Origin: Paraglaciecola sp. T6c
GTDB lineage: Bacteria > Pseudomonadota > Gammaproteobacteria > Enterobacterales > Alteromonadaceae
Direction: 5' to 3'
DNA length: 64,000 nt
Assembly (NCBI RefSeq): GCF_000014225.1
Contig: NC_008228.1
Coordinates: 1,116,001 to 1,180,000 of the forward strand
Shown here: positions 42,053 through 51,866 of the stretch, piece after piece
How the letters are laid out: the number at the start of each line of letters is the position of its first letter
Position numbering within the stretch: position 1 is the stretch's first letter
Program-made: the position numbers and the translations under genes
Notes under the pieces: model-generated
What the model saw: the letters and a program-made list of their open reading frames with translations, nothing else
Told to the model about the DNA's origin: nothing
Databases searched by the model: none

Positions 42053-42078
42053 AAAAAAAACCACCTCATACAAGGTGG
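42053..42078 (-). terminator. Intrinsic terminator in the 5' region of the TonB receptor
   Basis: Read on the minus strand: CCACCT, a 6-base loop, AGGTGG, then TTTTTTTT. It lies about 150 bases before the start of the receptor gene and after the pyruvate kinase terminator, so it can only stop a transcript that starts between about 42290 and 42080. That could be the receptor leader or a small RNA. Confidence 0.7.
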
Positions 42079-42133
42079 GTGTGATTCATAATGGACGGCA
42101 CTGGTGTTAATCAACTCGCTAAGGAGATTTGAA

Positions 42134-42286
42134 ATGTTGCAGGTTCAGCAGGCGTTCTTACACGTCAGCTTATCAATAAACTATGGGTCTAAAAGGTTAC
42201 TTATGGAGAAGAAATTCATGCCTGGGATAGCGCTTTATGTGGGCAATGTGTTGATGCAGGGGATTGGTGATATTTGGCTAAATTAA
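42134..42286 (+). CDS. Candidate small protein (50 residues), uncertain
   Basis: An ATG at 42134 is preceded by AAGGAG at 7 bases, an ideal ribosome site, and opens a 50-codon frame (MLQVQQAFLHVSLS ... GDIWLN). The product has a weakly hydrophobic C-terminal half (GIALYVGNVLMQGIG) and is otherwise unremarkable. I do not recognise it. The frame could be chance, and part of the DNA may be the template of a minus-strand leader. Confidence 0.3.
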   Translation: MLQVQQAFLHVSLSINYGSKRLLMEKKFMPGIALYVGNVLMQGIGDIWLN

Positions 42287-42296
42287 AGAGCATAAA

Positions 42297-42330
42297 AAAG
42301 CCGGGACAAATATTATTCGTCCCGGCTTCA
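42297..42330 (-). terminator. Terminator of the pyruvate kinase gene
   Basis: AAGCCGGGAC pairs with GTCCCGGCTT around an AT-rich loop; on the minus strand the second arm is followed by TTTTTTATG. It lies about 35 bases after the pykA stop. Confidence 0.85.
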
Positions 42331-42363
42331 AATTTAGTTTGCTGATATAGCTGCTAGAGCCGC

Positions 42364-43800
42364 TTAGCTAACCGCTACAATCTTACACGCATTGGTGCCG
42401 CCTACGGTTTCCATGGTATCGCCATAAGTCATGATAAAGAGATCGCCTGTTTCAAGCATGCCTTTTTCTTTCATGATAGCAACCACGTCTTTGGTTAACT
42501 CGCCCGGGCTACTGCCACGAGAGTCAAAGAATACCGGCTTAACGCCACGGTAAAGCGCCATAATATTTAACGTTGACTCATGACGTGACAAAGCGTAAAT
42601 CGGCAATGAAGTCGTGATACGAGACATCAAACGCGGTGTGCTACCACTCTCTGTTAAAGCAACAATGGCTTTCACTGTGCTTAAATGGTTTGCGGCGTAA
42701 ACGGCACTCAGTGCTAATGTTTCGCTCACAGAGCCAAAGCTTTCGTCCATGCGATGCTTAGAAATCTTAACACTTGGGTGGGTTTCTGCACCCACACAAA
42801 CACGGGCCATTGCTGCCACTGTCTCTACTGGAAAATCCCCGGCAGCGGTTTCAGCCGATAACATCACGGCATCTGTACCATCTAATACTGCGTTAGCCAC
42901 ATCCATGACTTCAGCACGTGTAGGCATTGGGCTGGTGATCATTGATTCCATCATTTGAGTGGCTGTAATAACCACTTTGTTTAGCTGACGAGAACGGGCA
43001 ATCAATTTCTTCTGCACACCCACTAGCTCAGCATCACCAATTTCTACACCTAAGTCGCCACGAGCAACCATGACCGCATCTGATGCTTCAATAATGTCGT
43101 CAATGGCTTCGTCAGTGGCAACCGCTTCAGCACGTTCCACTTTGGCGCAAATCATTGCGTGACAACCCGCTTTTTCCGCTAGCTGGCGTGCATAACGTAA
43201 ATCATCGCCTGAGCGCGGGAAAGATACAGCTAAGTAATCAACGCCGATAATTGCGGCTGTCTTAATGTCTTCTTTGTCTTTCTCAGTTAACGCTTCCGCT
43301 GAAAGGCCGCCACCTAGGCGGTTGATCCCTTTGTTGTTCGACAACTTACCTGCAACCGTGACTTGCGTATGAACTTTATTACCTTGTACTTCCATTACTT
43401 TAAGCTGAATACGGCCGTCATCTAACAAAAGAATGTCGCCAGTGTTCACGTCTTTAGGCAGTGCCTTGTAATCAATACCAACAGCAGCTTGGTCGCCTTC
43501 ATCACGACCCATATCAGCATCAAGAATGAACTTGTCACCTAAAGCAAGAATGATCGAACCTTCTTTAAATTTAGCCACACGGATTTTAGGACCTTGCAAA
43601 TCACCCAAAATAGCGATGTATTTGCCAAGTTTCTTTGCTACCTGACGCACTTTATCCGCACGGTCAATGTGGTCTTGTGCCGTGCCATGAGAGAAGTTCA
43701 TGCGAACAACGTTTGCTCCGGCTTGAACTATGCCCTCAATTTGTTCAACTGTGTCTGTTGCTGGGCCCAATGTAGCTAAAATTTTGGTTCGTCTTAACAT
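42364..43800 (-). CDS. pykA: Pyruvate kinase
   Basis: Converts phosphoenolpyruvate and ADP to pyruvate and ATP, the last step after Entner-Doudoroff and lower glycolysis. Signatures: [16 protein letters not shown] at the start, [31 protein letters not shown], the active-site [13 protein letters not shown] and [10 protein letters not shown] (Lys/Thr), and [14 protein letters not shown]. It has the two-domain bacterial form of 478 residues. I chose ATG 43800 because the conserved N-terminus starts there; an in-frame ATG at 43827 is also possible. A HexR-like palindrome lies 200 bp upstream, consistent with control with the zwf operon. Confidence 0.95.
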   Translation of the reverse strand: MLRRTKILATLGPATDTVEQIEGIVQAGANVVRMNFSHGTAQDHIDRADKVRQVAKKLGKYIAILGDLQGPKIRVAKFKEGSIILALGDKFILDADMGRDEGDQAAVGIDYKALPKDVNTGDILLLDDGRIQLKVMEVQGNKVHTQVTVAGKLSNNKGINRLGGGLSAEALTEKDKEDIKTAAIIGVDYLAVSFPRSGDDLRYARQLAEKAGCHAMICAKVERAEAVATDEAIDDIIEASDAVMVARGDLGVEIGDAELVGVQKKLIARSRQLNKVVITATQMMESMITSPMPTRAEVMDVANAVLDGTDAVMLSAETAAGDFPVETVAAMARVCVGAETHPSVKISKHRMDESFGSVSETLALSAVYAANHLSTVKAIVALTESGSTPRLMSRITTSLPIYALSRHESTLNIMALYRGVKPVFFDSRGSSPGELTKDVVAIMKEKGMLETGDLFIMTYGDTMETVGGTNACKIVAVS

Positions 43801-43827
43801 AGGTAATTTGCTCTGGTTGTGGCGCAT

Positions 43828-44139
43828 ACTGTTTCAGGAATGCAGGTAATAAAGATTGTGTACGGGTATAACAATTTTGTGTCAGCAGATTAACGATAGA
43901 CCAGATAATATACTCAGTCGCACATCATCGAATTTGACATTAAACTTACGGCTATCAGTGTGTGATTATAGCAAGTGAATCTGACAGATTAATTACTGTT
44001 TCGTAATTTAATTACGAAAATATTAGATTAATAAGTCATTATTGTGAAATTTTTTAACAAAAAAAGCTATTAAAGCGCGTTAAATCGGCTGAGGTCAGAC
44101 CAATCAGGGTTATTAAGGCGCTTTTTTTGTAAAATTTAC
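43828..44139. other. Upstream region of pykA with a HexR-like palindrome
   Basis: About 310 bp between pykA and hexR, both on the minus strand, so it holds the pykA promoter and the end of hexR. The HexR-like palindrome is listed separately. The rest is AT-rich with no coding frame. Confidence 0.5.
43999..44019. promoter_or_regulatory. HexR-like operator upstream of pykA
   Basis: TTTCGTAAT and its exact inverse ATTACGAAA flank a TTA centre, a 21-bp palindrome. The core GTAATTTAATTAC matches the published gammaproteobacterial HexR consensus (TGTAATTWAATTACA form). HexR commonly controls pyk and zwf/edd genes. Confidence 0.75.
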
Positions 44140-44994
44140 CTACTGTTCATTCCGCTTATCGTAACGAGAGCCTCGCAAGGTATCTTTAACTCGTTTCAAG
44201 TTTTCGCGGAATTTAGTACCTCTTCGTAAAGTAAAGCCTGTCGCTAATATATCGATTAACGTTAGCTGAGCAATACGTGATGCCATAGGCATATACATGT
44301 CTGTATCTTCAGGCACTTCTAATGACAAAACTAAATTACACTCTTTCGCCAAGGGACTATTTTGCGAGGTAATGCCTACCACGGTAGCATCATTACTGCG
44401 GGCAATTTGTGCGACTTCCACTAAGCTTTTTGTGCGACCAGTGTGAGATATAAGCACAACAACATCGTCTTCAGATGAGTTCATACAGCTCATACGCTGC
44501 ATTAAAATATCTTCAAAATAGACAACCGGAACATTGAAACGAAAGAACTTGTTGAGGGCATCATGAGCGACCGACGCTGAGGCGCCAAGGCCAAAGAAGG
44601 AAATTTTTTGCGCCTGTGTCAACAAATCTACCACTCTGTTGATCGTATTGATATCAACCGATTGGCGGGCAACCTCGAGTGAGGCCATGGTCGATTCGAA
44701 AATCTTTTTGGTGTATTCCTCTGGGCCATCATCTTCTTCAACGTGTCGATTAACGTAAGGGGTGCCATTCGCGAGGCTTTGGGCCAGGTGTAATTTAAAA
44801 TCAGGATACCCCTTGGTATCCAAGCGTCTGCAAAAACGATTAACAGTGGGCTCGCTGACATCAGACATCTTAGCCAAGGTGGCGATGCTGCTATGGATAG
44901 CGACTTGAGGGTTGGCCAAAATGACTTCGGCGACCTTACGTTCTGACTTGCTGAACGCTAATTTATGCTGAGTTATTTTTTCAAGAATATTCAT
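44140..44994 (-). CDS. hexR: HexR, RpiR-family regulator of sugar catabolism
   Basis: Transcription regulator of 284 residues with an N-terminal RpiR helix-turn-helix (FSKSERKVAEVILANPQVAIHSSIATLAKMSDVSEPTVNRFCRRLDTKGYPDFKLHLAQ) and a C-terminal SIS sugar-phosphate domain (ISFFGLGASASVAHDALNKFFRF, VVVLISHTGRTKSLVEVA). HexR senses KDPG and controls the Entner-Doudoroff and central carbon genes. It is divergent from zwf across a 275-bp gap that holds one HexR-like palindrome and lies next to pykA, with a second. The order pykA, hexR, zwf is typical for Alteromonadales and Shewanella. Confidence 0.93.
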   Translation of the reverse strand: MNILEKITQHKLAFSKSERKVAEVILANPQVAIHSSIATLAKMSDVSEPTVNRFCRRLDTKGYPDFKLHLAQSLANGTPYVNRHVEEDDGPEEYTKKIFESTMASLEVARQSVDINTINRVVDLLTQAQKISFFGLGASASVAHDALNKFFRFNVPVVYFEDILMQRMSCMNSSEDDVVVLISHTGRTKSLVEVAQIARSNDATVVGITSQNSPLAKECNLVLSLEVPEDTDMYMPMASRIAQLTLIDILATGFTLRRGTKFRENLKRVKDTLRGSRYDKRNEQ

Positions 44995-45155
44995 ATGCCC
45001 ACAGAATTTTTAACTAAAATCATGAAGTAGGCACAAGAATAGCATTGTCGACAGCAAACTTGGTAACCTTCTTGTAACTTTTTGACAAAAATCGGTGAAA
45101 TACTCGGTTTTTAAGGCAGAGGAGGCACAGAAAGCGTCGCCTTTTCTTAACAAAC

Positions 45156-45171
45156 GTTGTAAAATTACAAC
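45156..45171. promoter_or_regulatory. HexR-like operator between hexR and zwf
   Basis: GTTGTAAAATTACAAC, a palindrome apart from its central pair. It shares the TGTAA...TTACA arms with the HexR consensus and sits about 100 bp upstream of zwf, so HexR could control both zwf and itself. Confidence 0.7.
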
Positions 45172-45269
45172 ATTTGTTGTTAACTGTGGGCAAAGATAAG
45201 TCATGATTGAAGTGTTATTATTAGCCCAATTCCAATCACGCAGTTTTATTAATTAGCAGGTTAAACACA

Positions 45270-46760
45270 ATGACGTTAGATAATTCATCCGCCCCGTGCG
45301 ACTTTGTTCTATTTGGTACTAAAGGTGACTTAGCTCGCCGCAAATTACTTCCGTCGCTTTACCAGTTAGAGAAAGCAGAACTCATGCACGCTGAAACATC
45401 GATTTTAGGGGTAGCCCGAGACGACATCAGCTTGCAAGACTACGTAGCACTTGTAAAAGAAAATATTGAACAGTTTAGTGGCGAGACCCTTTGTGATGAA
45501 ACATGGGAGCGTTTCTCCGCTAAATTAGATTATGTGTGCGTCGATATGAAAAACGCAGAAAGTTACAGCGTCTTCGGTGAGCATGTTGATGCCTCACGCA
45601 CCATGGTCTGCTACTTCGCTACGCCTCCTTCTATCTTCGGTGATATTTGCCGTGGCCTTAAAGCGGCAAACGTTATCGATAAAAGCATGCGCGTCGTTCT
45701 TGAAAAGCCGATTGGCCACGATTTAGCGTCCTCTAAGGTGATTAACGATCAGGTCGCTGAGTTCTTCGATGAGTCACAAATTTATCGTATCGATCACTAC
45801 CTAGGTAAAGAAACGGTTTTGAACCTGATTGCGCTGCGTTTTGCGAACTCTATTTTCGCGACCAATTGGGATCACAACAGTATCGATCATGTACAGATCA
45901 GCGTGGCTGAATCGGTGGGGATTGAAGGGCGTTGGGGATATTTTGACACCGCTGGACAAATGCGCGACATGGTCCAAAACCACTTGTTGCAAATTTTGAC
46001 ATTGATTGCCATGGAACCGCCAACAACTTTGGATGCTGACAGTATTCGCGGTGAAAAATTAAAAGTCTTAAAAGCGTTACGCCCCATCAACTCAACCAAT
46101 ATCAATCAGAAAAGTGTTCGTGGACAATATATTGGTGGTTTTGTGAAGGGCAAAGAAGTGCCTGGTTATCTGGACGAACCGGATGCAAACCCACGTAGTG
46201 AAACAGAAACTTTTGTAGCGCTAAATGTGGACATTGATAACTGGCGTTGGGCCGGTGTGCCGTTCTATTTACGCACGGGTAAACGCCTGCCGAACAAAAC
46301 CAGTGAAGTGGTTATTTATTTTAAACGCCAGCCTCATAACTTATTTGAAGACAGTTTCGCACAATTGCCACCGAACAAGCTCACCATTCGCTTGCAGCCG
46401 GATGAAGGCGTTGAAGTCACAGTCATGAACAAAGTTCCTGGTTTGACAGGGACTAGCGGTATGGATTTGCAGAAATCACGTTTGAACTTGAGTTTCTCTG
46501 AGGCGTTCCAAGATGATCGTATCGCTGATGCATACGAAAAATTACTGCTTGAAGTGATGCTGGGTAATCAAGCCTTGTTCGTTAGCCGTGATGAAGTGGA
46601 ATTTGCTTGGAAGTGGGTTGACGGCATTATCGATGCTTGGAAACACACCAATGAGCCGCCTGAGCCTTATCAAGCCGGCACGTGGGGACCAGTGGCCTCA
46701 ATCGCTCTACTCGCCCGTGAAAACCGAGCATGGTACGAAAGCAGAATAGGAAAGAAATAA
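45270..46760 (+). CDS. zwf: Glucose-6-phosphate 1-dehydrogenase
   Basis: Oxidises glucose-6-phosphate to 6-phosphogluconolactone with NADP+ or NAD+. The 496-residue protein has the Rossmann start FVLFGTKGDLARRKLLPSLYQL, the active-site signature RIDHYLGKETVLNLIALRF and EKPIGHDLASS. It begins the zwf-pgl-edd-glk-eda operon; the next gene starts 1 bp after its stop. Regulation by HexR is inferred from the upstream palindrome. Confidence 0.97.
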   Translation: MTLDNSSAPCDFVLFGTKGDLARRKLLPSLYQLEKAELMHAETSILGVARDDISLQDYVALVKENIEQFSGETLCDETWERFSAKLDYVCVDMKNAESYSVFGEHVDASRTMVCYFATPPSIFGDICRGLKAANVIDKSMRVVLEKPIGHDLASSKVINDQVAEFFDESQIYRIDHYLGKETVLNLIALRFANSIFATNWDHNSIDHVQISVAESVGIEGRWGYFDTAGQMRDMVQNHLLQILTLIAMEPPTTLDADSIRGEKLKVLKALRPINSTNINQKSVRGQYIGGFVKGKEVPGYLDEPDANPRSETETFVALNVDIDNWRWAGVPFYLRTGKRLPNKTSEVVIYFKRQPHNLFEDSFAQLPPNKLTIRLQPDEGVEVTVMNKVPGLTGTSGMDLQKSRLNLSFSEAFQDDRIADAYEKLLLEVMLGNQALFVSRDEVEFAWKWVDGIIDAWKHTNEPPEPYQAGTWGPVASIALLARENRAWYESRIGKK

Positions 46761-46761
46761 T

Positions 46762-47454
46762 ATGTCACTAACTGAAAATAACTTTCAATCAACTGATGAA
46801 CTTAATTCTACATTCGCACAGCGTATCGTCGATATTTTGAAAGATGGCATCAATGAGAATGGCCGAGCGAGCTTGGTTGTTTCTGGTGGACGAACACCTA
46901 AAGCGTTGTTCAACTCGTTATCAAAAGTGGAACTCGACTGGAACCAAGTAGACATCAGCTTAGCCGATGAGCGCTGGGTAGAAACAGACGATGACGCCAG
47001 CAATGAAAAAATGGTGCGTCGAGAGTTACTGCAAAACAACGCAGCAGCTGCCAATTTTGTTGGCCTTAAAACCGAGCACGAAGATGCTAAAGATGCGGTT
47101 GAAACCTGCACCGCAAATCTTGCCAAATTACATACTCCTTTCGATGTATTGATCCTGGGCATGGGGGAAGACGGGCATACTGCTTCTTTGTTCCCATGTT
47201 CAGATCAGATCCACCAAGGTTTAGACCAGGGCGCGCGTCGTACGTACATTGCTGTACAACCTACGACCGCACCGAACCAACGCATGTCGTTGACCTTACC
47301 CGCACTGTTAAACAGTAAAAATGTATTTTTGCATTTAACAGGGGACAGTAAAAAACAGGTACTGGACAAAGCGATAAAAGGTGGCGATGAGCACGAAATG
47401 CCCATTCGCGCGGTGATAAATAACGCCGATGTCGAATTAATGTGGGCTCCCTAG
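46762..47454 (+). CDS. pgl: 6-phosphogluconolactonase
   Basis: Hydrolyses the lactone to 6-phosphogluconate. The 230-residue protein of the NagB-like group shows SLVVSGGRTPKALFNSLSKVELDW, SLADERWVETDDDASNEKMVRRELL, DVLILGMGEDGHTASLFP, typical of the DevB-type enzyme. It starts 1 bp after zwf and ends 9 bp before edd, so all are one transcript. Confidence 0.95.
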   Translation: MSLTENNFQSTDELNSTFAQRIVDILKDGINENGRASLVVSGGRTPKALFNSLSKVELDWNQVDISLADERWVETDDDASNEKMVRRELLQNNAAAANFVGLKTEHEDAKDAVETCTANLAKLHTPFDVLILGMGEDGHTASLFPCSDQIHQGLDQGARRTYIAVQPTTAPNQRMSLTLPALLNSKNVFLHLTGDSKKQVLDKAIKGGDEHEMPIRAVINNADVELMWAP

Positions 47455-47463
47455 GAGAAAAAT

Positions 47464-49287
47464 ATGAATTCTATTATTCAAGAAGTCACCCAACGCATCA
47501 TTGAGCGCAGCCAAGGCTCGCGCAAGGCGTATTTAGACAAAATTGAAAAAGCCCGTTTACAGGGGCCACATCGTGGCACGTTGTCGTGTGGTAACTTGGC
47601 GCACGGTTTTGCAGCATGTGGTGCTGAAGATAAGGCCGACTTGCGTAGCATGACAAAGTCGAACATTGCGATTATTTCATCGTACAACGACATGTTATCT
47701 GCACATCAGCCTTACCACGATTATCCAGAAATTCTTAAGAAGGCCATTCAGCAAGTGGGCAGCGTGGCGCAATTTGCCGGTGGCGTACCTGCAATGTGTG
47801 ATGGCGTTACCCAAGGTAACGCTGGTATGGATTTAAGCCTAATGAGCCGAGACGTGATTGCCATGTCAACGGCGGTGGCATTGTCGCATAACATGTTTGA
47901 CGGCACATTGATGCTCGGCATATGTGACAAAATCGTGCCCGGATTATTGATCGGTGGATTAAGCTTCGGTCATCTACCGACCATTTTTGTCCCTGCTGGC
48001 CCTATGCCATCAGGTATTCCAAATAAAGAGAAAGCCCGAGTGCGTCAAATGTACGCTGAGGGCAAAGTGGGCCGTGAAGAATTGCTTGAGGCTGAGTCTC
48101 AGTCTTATCACTCTGCGGGCACTTGTACTTTTTACGGTACCGCTAACAGTAATCAATTGGTGGTTGAGACCATGGGCTTGCATTTACCGGGTTCATCGTT
48201 CGTTAACCCAGGCACGCCATTGCGTGAAGCCTTAACCGATGCAGCTGCACGTCAAGTGACGCGCATCACTGATCTAGGTGAAGATTACCGCCCAATCGGT
48301 CACATTGTTGATGCGAAAGCTATCGTCAATGGTTTAGTTGCTTTACTAGCCACTGGCGGCTCAACTAACCACACTATGCACTTGGTTGCCGTTGCTAAAG
48401 CTGCTGGCTATACCATTAACTGGGATGACTTCTCTGATATTTCAGATGCTGTTCCTTTGCTTACCCGCATTTATCCCAATGGCTCTGCTGATATTAACCA
48501 CTTCACTGCTGCTGGCGGTATGGCGTTATTGTTCAGAGAATTATTGAATGCAGGCTTGCTACACAACGACGTGAAAACTATTTGTGGCGATGGCCTTGAG
48601 CGTTATACCCAAGAGCCAATGCTTGAAAATGGTGAACTGGTTTGGCGAGATGGCCCAACTGAGTCATTCGATAAAGAAGTGGTTGCCAGTGTTGAAAAGC
48701 CATTTAAGCCAGACGGCGGTTTATCGGTATTAACCGGTAACCTAGGTCGTGCGGTAATGAAAACGTCAGCTCTGCGTGAGCCTCATTGCAAAATCAAAGC
48801 CCCTGCAGTTGTATTTGAAGATCAATTCGAACTAGCAGCGGCGTTCAAAGCCGGTGATTTAGACAAAGATTGCATCGTGGTTGTGCGCTTCCAAGGGCCG
48901 TCAGCTATTGGTATGCCAGAGCTTCACAGTCTTACGCCTCCTCTTGGTGTACTGCAAGACAAAGGTTATAAAGTTGCTTTAGTGACTGACGGACGTATGT
49001 CAGGTGCTTCAGGCAAAGTGCCAGCCGCGATTCACTTAACACCTGAAGCGGTAAAAGGTGGCTTAATCGCTAAGGTAAACAGCGGTGATATCATCGAATT
49101 GGATACAGAAACTGGCCACATGACACTGCACGTAGATGAAGCTGAATTGTCCGCTCGAGAAGCGAAAGTGACTGACGTTGCCTCTCATCAGGTGGGTATG
49201 GGCCGCGAAATGTTTGCCGGTATGCGCTCAACGTTAACGGGTGCCGAGCAAGGTGCTTGTTCTCTTTTCGTCGGACAGGATGATTAA
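47464..49287 (+). CDS. edd: Phosphogluconate dehydratase
   Basis: Dehydrates 6-phosphogluconate to KDPG in the Entner-Doudoroff pathway. The 607-residue protein belongs to the IlvD/EDD family and contains iron-sulfur ligand contexts [24 protein letters not shown] and [16 protein letters not shown], with [22 protein letters not shown] and [23 protein letters not shown]. Its length is normal. It follows pgl after 9 bp and is 2 bp before glk. A GGAG-like site (AGGAGAAAAAT) precedes the ATG. Confidence 0.97.
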   Translation: MNSIIQEVTQRIIERSQGSRKAYLDKIEKARLQGPHRGTLSCGNLAHGFAACGAEDKADLRSMTKSNIAIISSYNDMLSAHQPYHDYPEILKKAIQQVGSVAQFAGGVPAMCDGVTQGNAGMDLSLMSRDVIAMSTAVALSHNMFDGTLMLGICDKIVPGLLIGGLSFGHLPTIFVPAGPMPSGIPNKEKARVRQMYAEGKVGREELLEAESQSYHSAGTCTFYGTANSNQLVVETMGLHLPGSSFVNPGTPLREALTDAAARQVTRITDLGEDYRPIGHIVDAKAIVNGLVALLATGGSTNHTMHLVAVAKAAGYTINWDDFSDISDAVPLLTRIYPNGSADINHFTAAGGMALLFRELLNAGLLHNDVKTICGDGLERYTQEPMLENGELVWRDGPTESFDKEVVASVEKPFKPDGGLSVLTGNLGRAVMKTSALREPHCKIKAPAVVFEDQFELAAAFKAGDLDKDCIVVVRFQGPSAIGMPELHSLTPPLGVLQDKGYKVALVTDGRMSGASGKVPAAIHLTPEAVKGGLIAKVNSGDIIELDTETGHMTLHVDEAELSAREAKVTDVASHQVGMGREMFAGMRSTLTGAEQGACSLFVGQDD

Positions 49288-49289
49288 TC

Positions 49290-50243
49290 GTGACAACTAA
49301 TTTTGTTGCGGATATTGGTGGCACTAATATTCGTTTGGCGCAGGTCGTTAACGGACAAATCGCTGACATTCGCAAATACTTGTGTGCTGATTTTGCCACT
49401 TTGAATGACGCAATAAAACAGTATTTTTCAGAGTTTCCCGCAACCCAATTCGCTGCTGGTTGTTTGGCCATTGCCTGTCCTGTAGAAGGTGACCACGTCA
49501 AAATGACCAATCACTACTGGGCTTTTTCTATTAAAGAAGTACAGGGTGATTTGGGTTTAAGTTGGTTGGGCGTGATCAATGATTTCACCTCAGTGGCTCA
49601 TTCTCTGCCTTTGCTAGGCGAGGACCAAAAAGTGCAAATTGGGCAAGGGGCAGCGATACCCGGTGCCAATATAGCCGTTTTTGGACCTGGTACTGGCCTA
49701 GGTGTGGAACATCTAACTTGTACCGATGGCAAATGGAAAGCGCTTGATGGGGAAGGTGGACACGTTGATTTTTCAGCTGTCGATGAAAATGACATTGCGA
49801 TTCTGCGCTTTTTGACCAAAAAGCTAGGCCACGCCTCAGCAGAAGAAGTGATGTCAGGACGAGGGATTGTTCATATTTATGAGGGGTTGGCTGCGGCCAG
49901 AAATGTGCCGTCAGAGTATAGCGACGCAGCAGATATAACCTCTAGAGCAATTGATAACAGTTGCTCATTGTGCCGTGAAACACTAGAACAGTTCTGTCGC
50001 ATTATGGGAAGTTTCGCTGGCAACTTAGCCCTTAACTTATGTACACGCGGTGGTGTTTATATCGGTGGCGGGATCGCCTCTCGATTTGTTGAGTTTATTC
50101 AACAAAGTGAATTTCGCGCACGCTTTGAAGCAAAAGGCCGGTTTCGTCATTACGTAGCTGGCATACCTACATACATTATTACCGAGCCCGATCACGGTTT
50201 GATTGGTGCCATGGCATACCTACAACAGCATTATAAAGGTTAA
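49290..50243 (+). CDS. glk: Glucokinase
   Basis: Phosphorylates glucose using ATP. The 317-residue protein has the phosphate-1 motif [30 protein letters not shown] and [18 protein letters not shown], and [19 protein letters not shown] of the Glk family. It starts with GTG 2 bp after edd, so it depends on coupled translation. In this operon it supplies the glucose-6-phosphate for zwf. Confidence 0.93.
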   Translation: MTTNFVADIGGTNIRLAQVVNGQIADIRKYLCADFATLNDAIKQYFSEFPATQFAAGCLAIACPVEGDHVKMTNHYWAFSIKEVQGDLGLSWLGVINDFTSVAHSLPLLGEDQKVQIGQGAAIPGANIAVFGPGTGLGVEHLTCTDGKWKALDGEGGHVDFSAVDENDIAILRFLTKKLGHASAEEVMSGRGIVHIYEGLAAARNVPSEYSDAADITSRAIDNSCSLCRETLEQFCRIMGSFAGNLALNLCTRGGVYIGGGIASRFVEFIQQSEFRARFEAKGRFRHYVAGIPTYIITEPDHGLIGAMAYLQQHYKG

Positions 50244-50248
50244 CTACA

Positions 50249-50896
50249 ATGACAAAAAATTGGAAAGTTTCGTCTCAAGATGTATTCAGTCAAGGACCAG
50301 TGGTTCCTGTATTGGTGATCAAAGATGTAAAGCATGCGGTCCCTCTTGCTAAAGCATTAATTGCTGGCGGTATTCGTGTATTGGAAGTGACATTGCGCAC
50401 AGAAGCAGCACTGGACGTAATCAAAGCTATCGCGACTGAAGTGCCAGATGCCATCATAGGTGCAGGTACGGTAACGAATGCTAAGCAATTAGCTGAAGTT
50501 GAAGCGGCGGGTGCTATGTTCGCAATAAGCCCTGGTATGACATCTGACTTATTGGATGCAGGTAATAAAGGCGGTATCGCGCTCATTCCTGGTATCTCTT
50601 CTATTTCTGAATTAATGCGCGGAATTGACTTCGGTTATACCCACTTTAAATTCTTCCCAGCTGAAGCCTCCGGTGGCGTTAAAGCCATTAAAGCGATCGG
50701 TGGACCATTCCCTGACATCGCGTTTTGCCCAACAGGTGGCATAAGCCCAACTAATTACCTTGAGTATTTATCATTGCCTAACGTGCGTTGTGCAGGAGGC
50801 TCTTGGTTAGCACCTGACGATGCTGTTGAAGCGGGTGATTGGGATCGTATTACTGAGCTGGCTAAACAAGCCGTTGCTGGCGCAGCCGGTATTTAA
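50249..50896 (+). CDS. eda: KDPG aldolase
   Basis: Splits KDPG to pyruvate and glyceraldehyde-3-phosphate. The 215-residue class I aldolase has [12 protein letters not shown] (Glu), GAGTVTN, and the Schiff-base Lys in [13 protein letters not shown], then [14 protein letters not shown]. It is the last gene of the operon, 5 bp after glk, and a terminator follows at once. Confidence 0.96.
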   Translation: MTKNWKVSSQDVFSQGPVVPVLVIKDVKHAVPLAKALIAGGIRVLEVTLRTEAALDVIKAIATEVPDAIIGAGTVTNAKQLAEVEAAGAMFAISPGMTSDLLDAGNKGGIALIPGISSISELMRGIDFGYTHFKFFPAEASGGVKAIKAIGGPFPDIAFCPTGGISPTNYLEYLSLPNVRCAGGSWLAPDDAVEAGDWDRITELAKQAVAGAAGI

Positions 50897-50916
50897 TTCA
50901 TCGTTTAGATGATTAA

Positions 50917-50943
50917 GAAGGCCACGAAAGTGGCCTTTTTTGT
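50917..50943 (+). terminator. Rho-independent terminator of the zwf-eda operon
   Basis: GGCCAC (50920-50925), GAAA tetraloop, GTGGCC (50930-50935), then a run of seven T. It lies about 20 bases after the eda stop. Confidence 0.9.
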
Positions 50944-50965
50944 GTCTGCCGATTTGCCCTGAGGA

Positions 50966-51373
50966 TTATTTATCAAATGCTGGGCGGCTGTCTTTCATCA
51001 ATATATCGAGCTCTCGCTGAGCCTTTACTGGATCATCCAAGTCGTTATCTTCCAGCATTTCACATTCGTCGTTGATCATTTGTTTTACGGTGACCGGGTA
51101 ATACCGACAGTCATCAGGGCGATCGAAATAGATATCGCAAGTATAAATATCTTTGCTGTTCTCAATGGTTTTGTCTGCTGGCACGACGCGTAAGAAGGGG
51201 CAATGGTTCAGCAACTTGCCCGTGTCTGGGCTGGCCCAAATCAAGCCTTTTTTAACGTACTGAGCGATATCCGGTCGAAACAGCTCCCACATATCGATTT
51301 CGCTGTCGGTGACAGACAAGCCGCCATCACCGTATTGGGTGCAACACTTTCCGCACTGGGTACACTCTTTCAT
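50966..51373 (-). CDS. YkgJ-family cysteine cluster protein
   Basis: A 135-residue cytoplasmic protein with the N-terminal motif CTQCGKCCTQYG, then HCPFL and CDIYFDRPDDCRYYP. These Cys positions are those of the YkgJ/Fe-S-oxidoreductase family, which probably binds zinc or an iron-sulfur cluster. Function is unknown. It converges with eda. Confidence 0.88.
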   Translation of the reverse strand: MKECTQCGKCCTQYGDGGLSVTDSEIDMWELFRPDIAQYVKKGLIWASPDTGKLLNHCPFLRVVPADKTIENSKDIYTCDIYFDRPDDCRYYPVTVKQMINDECEMLEDNDLDDPVKAQRELDILMKDSRPAFDK

Positions 51374-51438
51374 GCTCGCTTAACCGCTATTTGATGATGG
51401 ATGGGGGAAACAAACAATCTTAGCAAGCTTTATGAGAC

Positions 51439-51789
51439 TTATGCTGTTAATGGAGACAGTGCAGCGGACTCGAATTTAATTCCCTGCCAACCTGTATTCA
51501 TAAAATTTCTGATATTACCGTGATCGTTGGCGTCAGGGTGCTGCAATACATCGTTGCGGTAAAAGGTACCAAATAAGTGCAATGTTTCAGTTTCCGTTAA
51601 TTGATTGAGTTGCGCAAAGTAAAAAATCTTGCATGAACCTTCATTGCTGCCTTTTTCATTGACCACGTCACCATTGGTGAATGCGGTTGCTGTGTATCGG
51701 TAGTGTTGTTGTATCGTATTAATCACTTGGCTGAACTCAACACTTTGTGGTTGGGTACGCACTTGGGTGATCAGATTTTGAATGGTCAT
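51439..51789 (-). CDS. HopJ type III effector family protein
   Basis: A 116-residue protein with the HopJ pattern: SVEFSQVINTIQQHYRYTATAFTNGDVVNEKGSNEGSCKIFYFAQLNQLTETETLHLFGTFYRNDVLQHPDANDHGNIRNFMNTGWQGIKF. The family is named for a plant-pathogen effector, but most members occur in free-living bacteria with no secretion system, as here, so a housekeeping role is more likely. No type III genes are near. Confidence 0.85.
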   Translation of the reverse strand: MTIQNLITQVRTQPQSVEFSQVINTIQQHYRYTATAFTNGDVVNEKGSNEGSCKIFYFAQLNQLTETETLHLFGTFYRNDVLQHPDANDHGNIRNFMNTGWQGIKFESAALSPLTA

Positions 51790-51816
51790 ATTAGTCCTAA
51801 ATAAAATGAGAAATAG

Positions 51817-51843
51817 AAAAGCAGCTTCGAAGGAAGCTGCTTG
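51817..51843 (-). terminator. Terminator of the arginine operon
   Basis: AAGCAGCTTC (51819-51828) pairs with GAAGCTGCTT (51833-51842). On the minus strand the hairpin is followed by TTTTCTATTTC. It lies just after argA. Confidence 0.75.
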
Positions 51844-51866
51844 TGTAGATACATGTTTTGCGTAGA

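Larger units (their letters stand above)
41908..42363. other. Long intergenic region with two terminators and a possible small ORF
   Basis: About 455 bp between the receptor and pyruvate kinase, both on the minus strand. It holds the pyruvate kinase terminator (42297-42330), a second minus-strand terminator (42053-42078) and, on the plus strand, a 50-codon frame with a good ribosome site (42134-42286). Each is listed separately. Confidence 0.6.

Noticed and set aside
51439-51789. Type III secretion effector
   Set aside because: The HopJ family name is historical; no secretion genes, and most HopJ proteins are in non-pathogens.
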